DNA of 9,004 bases from Christensenella sp. UBA5394 (GTDB lineage: Bacteria > Bacillota > Clostridia > Christensenellales > CAG-138), in contig DHOI01000110.1 of assembly GCA_002409725.1 (NCBI GenBank), forward strand, positions 1 through 9,004, in the 5' to 3' direction. The position numbers were made by a program, and so were the translations under genes. Under the pieces are notes generated by a model. The model was not told where the DNA came from and did not search any database. It was given only the letters and a program-made list of their open reading frames with translations. Positions 6,860 through 9,004 of the stretch are shown here, piece by piece (the first letter of the stretch is position 1; every line of letters begins with the position of its first letter).

Positions 6860-6886
6860 GCAAAACGCGCCGATTGATCATTCGCG

Positions 6887-9004
6887 TCAGAACATATCCG
6901 CCGGGTTGATCTCCAGCGTGCCAAAGCCGTCGCCCCTGTGGGCCGCGGCATAGGCATAGGCCGCCTTAAGCGCCGCCCCGGCCTGGGCCGTGCGGGCCAG
7001 CTTCAGAAGGGCCTGGTAGCGGAACAGGCCCTGCTTGCGGCGCACGGGCGACGGCCCGCTGCCCCAAAAGAGCAGAGCGCGCGGGTCGCCTCCCGCCTGC
7101 TCGATGGCCCCCTCCACCGTCTCGTGCATGCCTTTGGCAAAGGCGGCAGCACGCTCCATCAGCCCCTCCTCCTCCGGCCCTACGAACAGGGCGCGCAAAA
7201 AGAAGGCATAGGGCGGGAATAGGGCAGCCCGCCGCCGGGCGATCTCATCCTGATAAAAGCCGAGGTAATCATGCTTGGCGGCCAGCGTGATGGCCGGATG
7301 CTCCGGGCTGTAGCTCTGTACCACCACATGGCCCGGCTTGTCCGCCCGGCCCGCCCGGCCCGCCACCTGCGTGAGTAGCTGGAAGGTGCGCTCGGCGCTG
7401 CGGTAATCCGGGATGTACAGGCCCGCATCCGCCGCGATCACCCCTACCAGCGTTACATTGGGCAAGTCCAACCCCTTGGCCACCATCTGCGTGCCGATCA
7501 GCACTTGCGCCTCGCCTTGGGCAAAGGCATTTAAAAGGTCATAGTGCGCGTTCTTACCCCGGGTGGTATCCGTATCCATGCGCAGGGCGCGTACTTCCGG
7601 AAACAGCTCCAAAAGCTGTTGCTGTACCTGCTCCGTACCCACGCCGAAATACTTGATGTAGGGCTTACCGCAATCCGGGCAAACCTTGGGGAGACGGGCT
7701 GACCTGCCACAATAATGGCACTTCAAAAGGCCCTCCTGCTTATGGTAGGTCATGGCTATGTCGCAATCCGGGCACTGGAACACATAGCCGCAGCCCCGGC
7801 AGGAAACGAAGGTAGAATAGCCCCGCCGGTTCAAAAAGAGGATGGCCTGCTCACCCGCTCCTAAGCAAGCAGCCAGCCGTTCCTGTAAAAGGCCGCTGAA
7901 TACCCCTGTATTGCCCGCCGCGAACTCGGCGCGCATATCCACGATCTCCACCTTGGGCATGGGCAAATCGCGGATGCGCTCCGGCAAGGAAAGCAGGGTA
8001 TATCTACCCTTGCCGGCCTTGAGGTAGGTACCCACGCCGGGCGTGGCGCTGCCCAGCACCAACACAGAGCCGCAAAGGCGACAGCGCCTTTGCGCCACCT
8101 CGGCCGCGCTGTAGCGCGGGGTCATCTCGCTGCGGTAGCTGGGCTCGTGCTCCTCATCCACCACGATCAGCTTGAGATCCCTTACGGGCGCGAAAACGGC
8201 GCTGCGCGCACCCACTACTACATCCGCCTTATCTAGGCGGATCCTGCGCCATTCGTCATAGCGCTCACCCGGGCTTAATCTGCTGTGCAGCACGGCGACC
8301 CGCTCGCCAAAGCGGGCACGGAACCTGTTTACCGCCTGGGGGGTGAGGGCAATCTCCGGCACCAGTACGATGGCCGTACCGCCCTGGGCTATGGCATGGG
8401 CAATGGCATGCATATAGACCTCCGTTTTGCCGCTGCCCGTGACCCCATGCAGCAAAAACGCACCGCCACCCCCATCGAGCCCGGCCGCGATGGCTTCATA
8501 GGCTGCGCGTTGGGCGTCGTTCAATTCCTTTGGTTCATCCCGCTCCACCGGGTAGTCTCCATACGGGTCGCGGTAGACCTCGTGGCCCCGTTCGCACAAA
8601 AAGCCCTTATCTAGCAGGGCGCGAACGGCCGGGGCGCTTCCCGGCACAAAGCCATAGATATCCCCTACGCAAATATCCTGTTTGCAGCTAGCCGCCAGCT
8701 CCAGCACCTCGTGCTGCCTGGGGGAACGGAGACTGCCGTCCTTTTTGCGCAGGGAAGCGAAGGCGGCGGCTATATCCAATTCCTTGGGCACATACACCGT
8801 GCGCACCACCTTTTCCCGCACACGACCCCCCCGAAGCTGGGCGGGGATCATCAGCCTGAGGGCCTCAACCAGGAGGCAGCCATAGGCTCCCTGCATCCAT
8901 TTCGCTAAGGCCAGCTGATCCGGCCGCAGCACGGCGTAAGGTTCCAGCGTGCGTAGAAGGGTTTTGAGCCGGGCTGTACCCGTATAGGCCTCGGTCAGTT
9001 CCAG
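6887..9004 (-). CDS. priA: Primosomal replication restart helicase PriA (5' end outside window)
   Basis: 3'-5' superfamily 2 DNA helicase that recognises stalled forks and D-loops and starts primosome assembly. The frame is open to the window edge: 705 residues are visible, so roughly 40-100 N-terminal residues are missing compared with family lengths of about 730-805. The GTG at 8932 is not the start, because conserved PriA-like sequence (e.g. RLKTLLRTLEPYA) continues upstream of it. Counting from the first visible residue: end of the 3'-DNA-binding and winged-helix regions (about 1-150), Walker A GVTGSGKT (187-194), DEEH (283-286), GSATP (318-322), eight zinc cysteines in four pairs (402/405, 411/414, 429/432, 442/445), and motif VI QVAGRAGR (546-553). 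The C terminus ends LEINPADMF. It is separated from def by 88 bases carrying a promoter. Intact ATPase and zinc motifs indicate a working helicase. Confidence 0.98.
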   Translation of the reverse strand: MELTEAYTGTARLKTLLRTLEPYAVLRPDQLALAKWMQGAYGCLLVEALRLMIPAQLRGGRVREKVVRTVYVPKELDIAAAFASLRKKDGSLRSPRQHEVLELAASCKQDICVGDIYGFVPGSAPAVRALLDKGFLCERGHEVYRDPYGDYPVERDEPKELNDAQRAAYEAIAAGLDGGGGAFLLHGVTGSGKTEVYMHAIAHAIAQGGTAIVLVPEIALTPQAVNRFRARFGERVAVLHSRLSPGERYDEWRRIRLDKADVVVGARSAVFAPVRDLKLIVVDEEHEPSYRSEMTPRYSAAEVAQRRCRLCGSVLVLGSATPGVGTYLKAGKGRYTLLSLPERIRDLPMPKVEIVDMRAEFAAGNTGVFSGLLQERLAACLGAGEQAILFLNRRGYSTFVSCRGCGYVFQCPDCDIAMTYHKQEGLLKCHYCGRSARLPKVCPDCGKPYIKYFGVGTEQVQQQLLELFPEVRALRMDTDTTRGKNAHYDLLNAFAQGEAQVLIGTQMVAKGLDLPNVTLVGVIAADAGLYIPDYRSAERTFQLLTQVAGRAGRADKPGHVVVQSYSPEHPAITLAAKHDYLGFYQDEIARRRAALFPPYAFFLRALFVGPEEEGLMERAAAFAKGMHETVEGAIEQAGGDPRALLFWGSGPSPVRRKQGLFRYQALLKLARTAQAGAALKAAYAYAAAHRGDGFGTLEINPADMF

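Noticed and set aside
6862..6887. Possible terminator after priA: ACGCG/CGCGT stem followed by T residues
   Set aside because: Only 5 base pairs with a 13-base loop and four T at most; too weak to call, and it abuts the -35 element of the def promoter.
7340..7370. Short tandem-looking GGCCCGCCC repeat
   Set aside because: It encodes the conserved helicase motif VI (GRAGRA) of PriA, so the repetition follows from the protein sequence.
8930..8932. GTG at 8932 as a start for priA
   Set aside because: The frame continues open to the window edge with PriA-like sequence, so the true start is outside the window.
1..9004. A novel system hidden in the window
   Set aside because: All coding space is taken by known core genes in conserved Firmicutes order; no unexplained gene, repeat array, mobile element or long noncoding stretch was seen on either strand.

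Overview
The window is a GC-rich (roughly 60% by eye) bacterial segment in which every real gene lies on the minus strand. Read in the direction of transcription (from 9004 down to 1), the order is priA (5' end cut off) - def - fmt - rsmB - rlmN - prpC/stp - prkC - rsgA (3' end cut off). This is the classic Firmicutes housekeeping order, also known from Bacillus subtilis (priA-def-fmt-rsmB-rlmN-prpC-prkC-rsgA). With a PASTA-domain kinase and its PP2C phosphatase, it points to a Gram-positive Firmicute. The high GC and protein style suggest an uncultured or gut-type member of Clostridia rather than a Bacillus; that lineage guess is inference.

Layout: 9004-6887 encodes the primosomal helicase PriA. 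A gap of 88 bases (6886-6799) follows, the only sizeable noncoding stretch. It holds a convincing sigma-A type promoter (TTGCCT, 17-base spacer, TATAAT) and the ribosome binding site of def. From def to the window edge the genes are packed without usable gaps: def/fmt, fmt/rsmB, rlmN/prpC and prpC/prkC each overlap by 4 bases (ATGA or GTGA), rsmB/rlmN overlap by 8 bases, and prkC/rsgA are separated by 4 bases. They are therefore very probably one translationally coupled transcript.

Function: Fmt formylates initiator Met-tRNA and Def removes the formyl group from the nascent chain. RsmB and RlmN methylate 16S and 23S rRNA (RlmN also tRNA in some bacteria). RsgA is a GTPase of late 30S assembly. 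PrkC and PrpC are the opposing membrane Ser/Thr kinase and cytoplasmic phosphatase that sense cell-wall fragments. In B. subtilis RsgA (CpgA) is itself a PrkC substrate, which makes the adjacency functionally sensible. All catalytic motifs that can be checked are intact and I see no frameshift, mobile element, CRISPR array, tRNA or rRNA.

I found no undescribed system. The useful observations are local: the promoter inside the cluster, two start codons that should be set shorter than the longest open frames (prpC on GTG 3026, rlmN on ATG 4087), the missing Shine-Dalgarno of rsgA, small motif variations in Def, and a domain after the PASTA repeats in PrkC.
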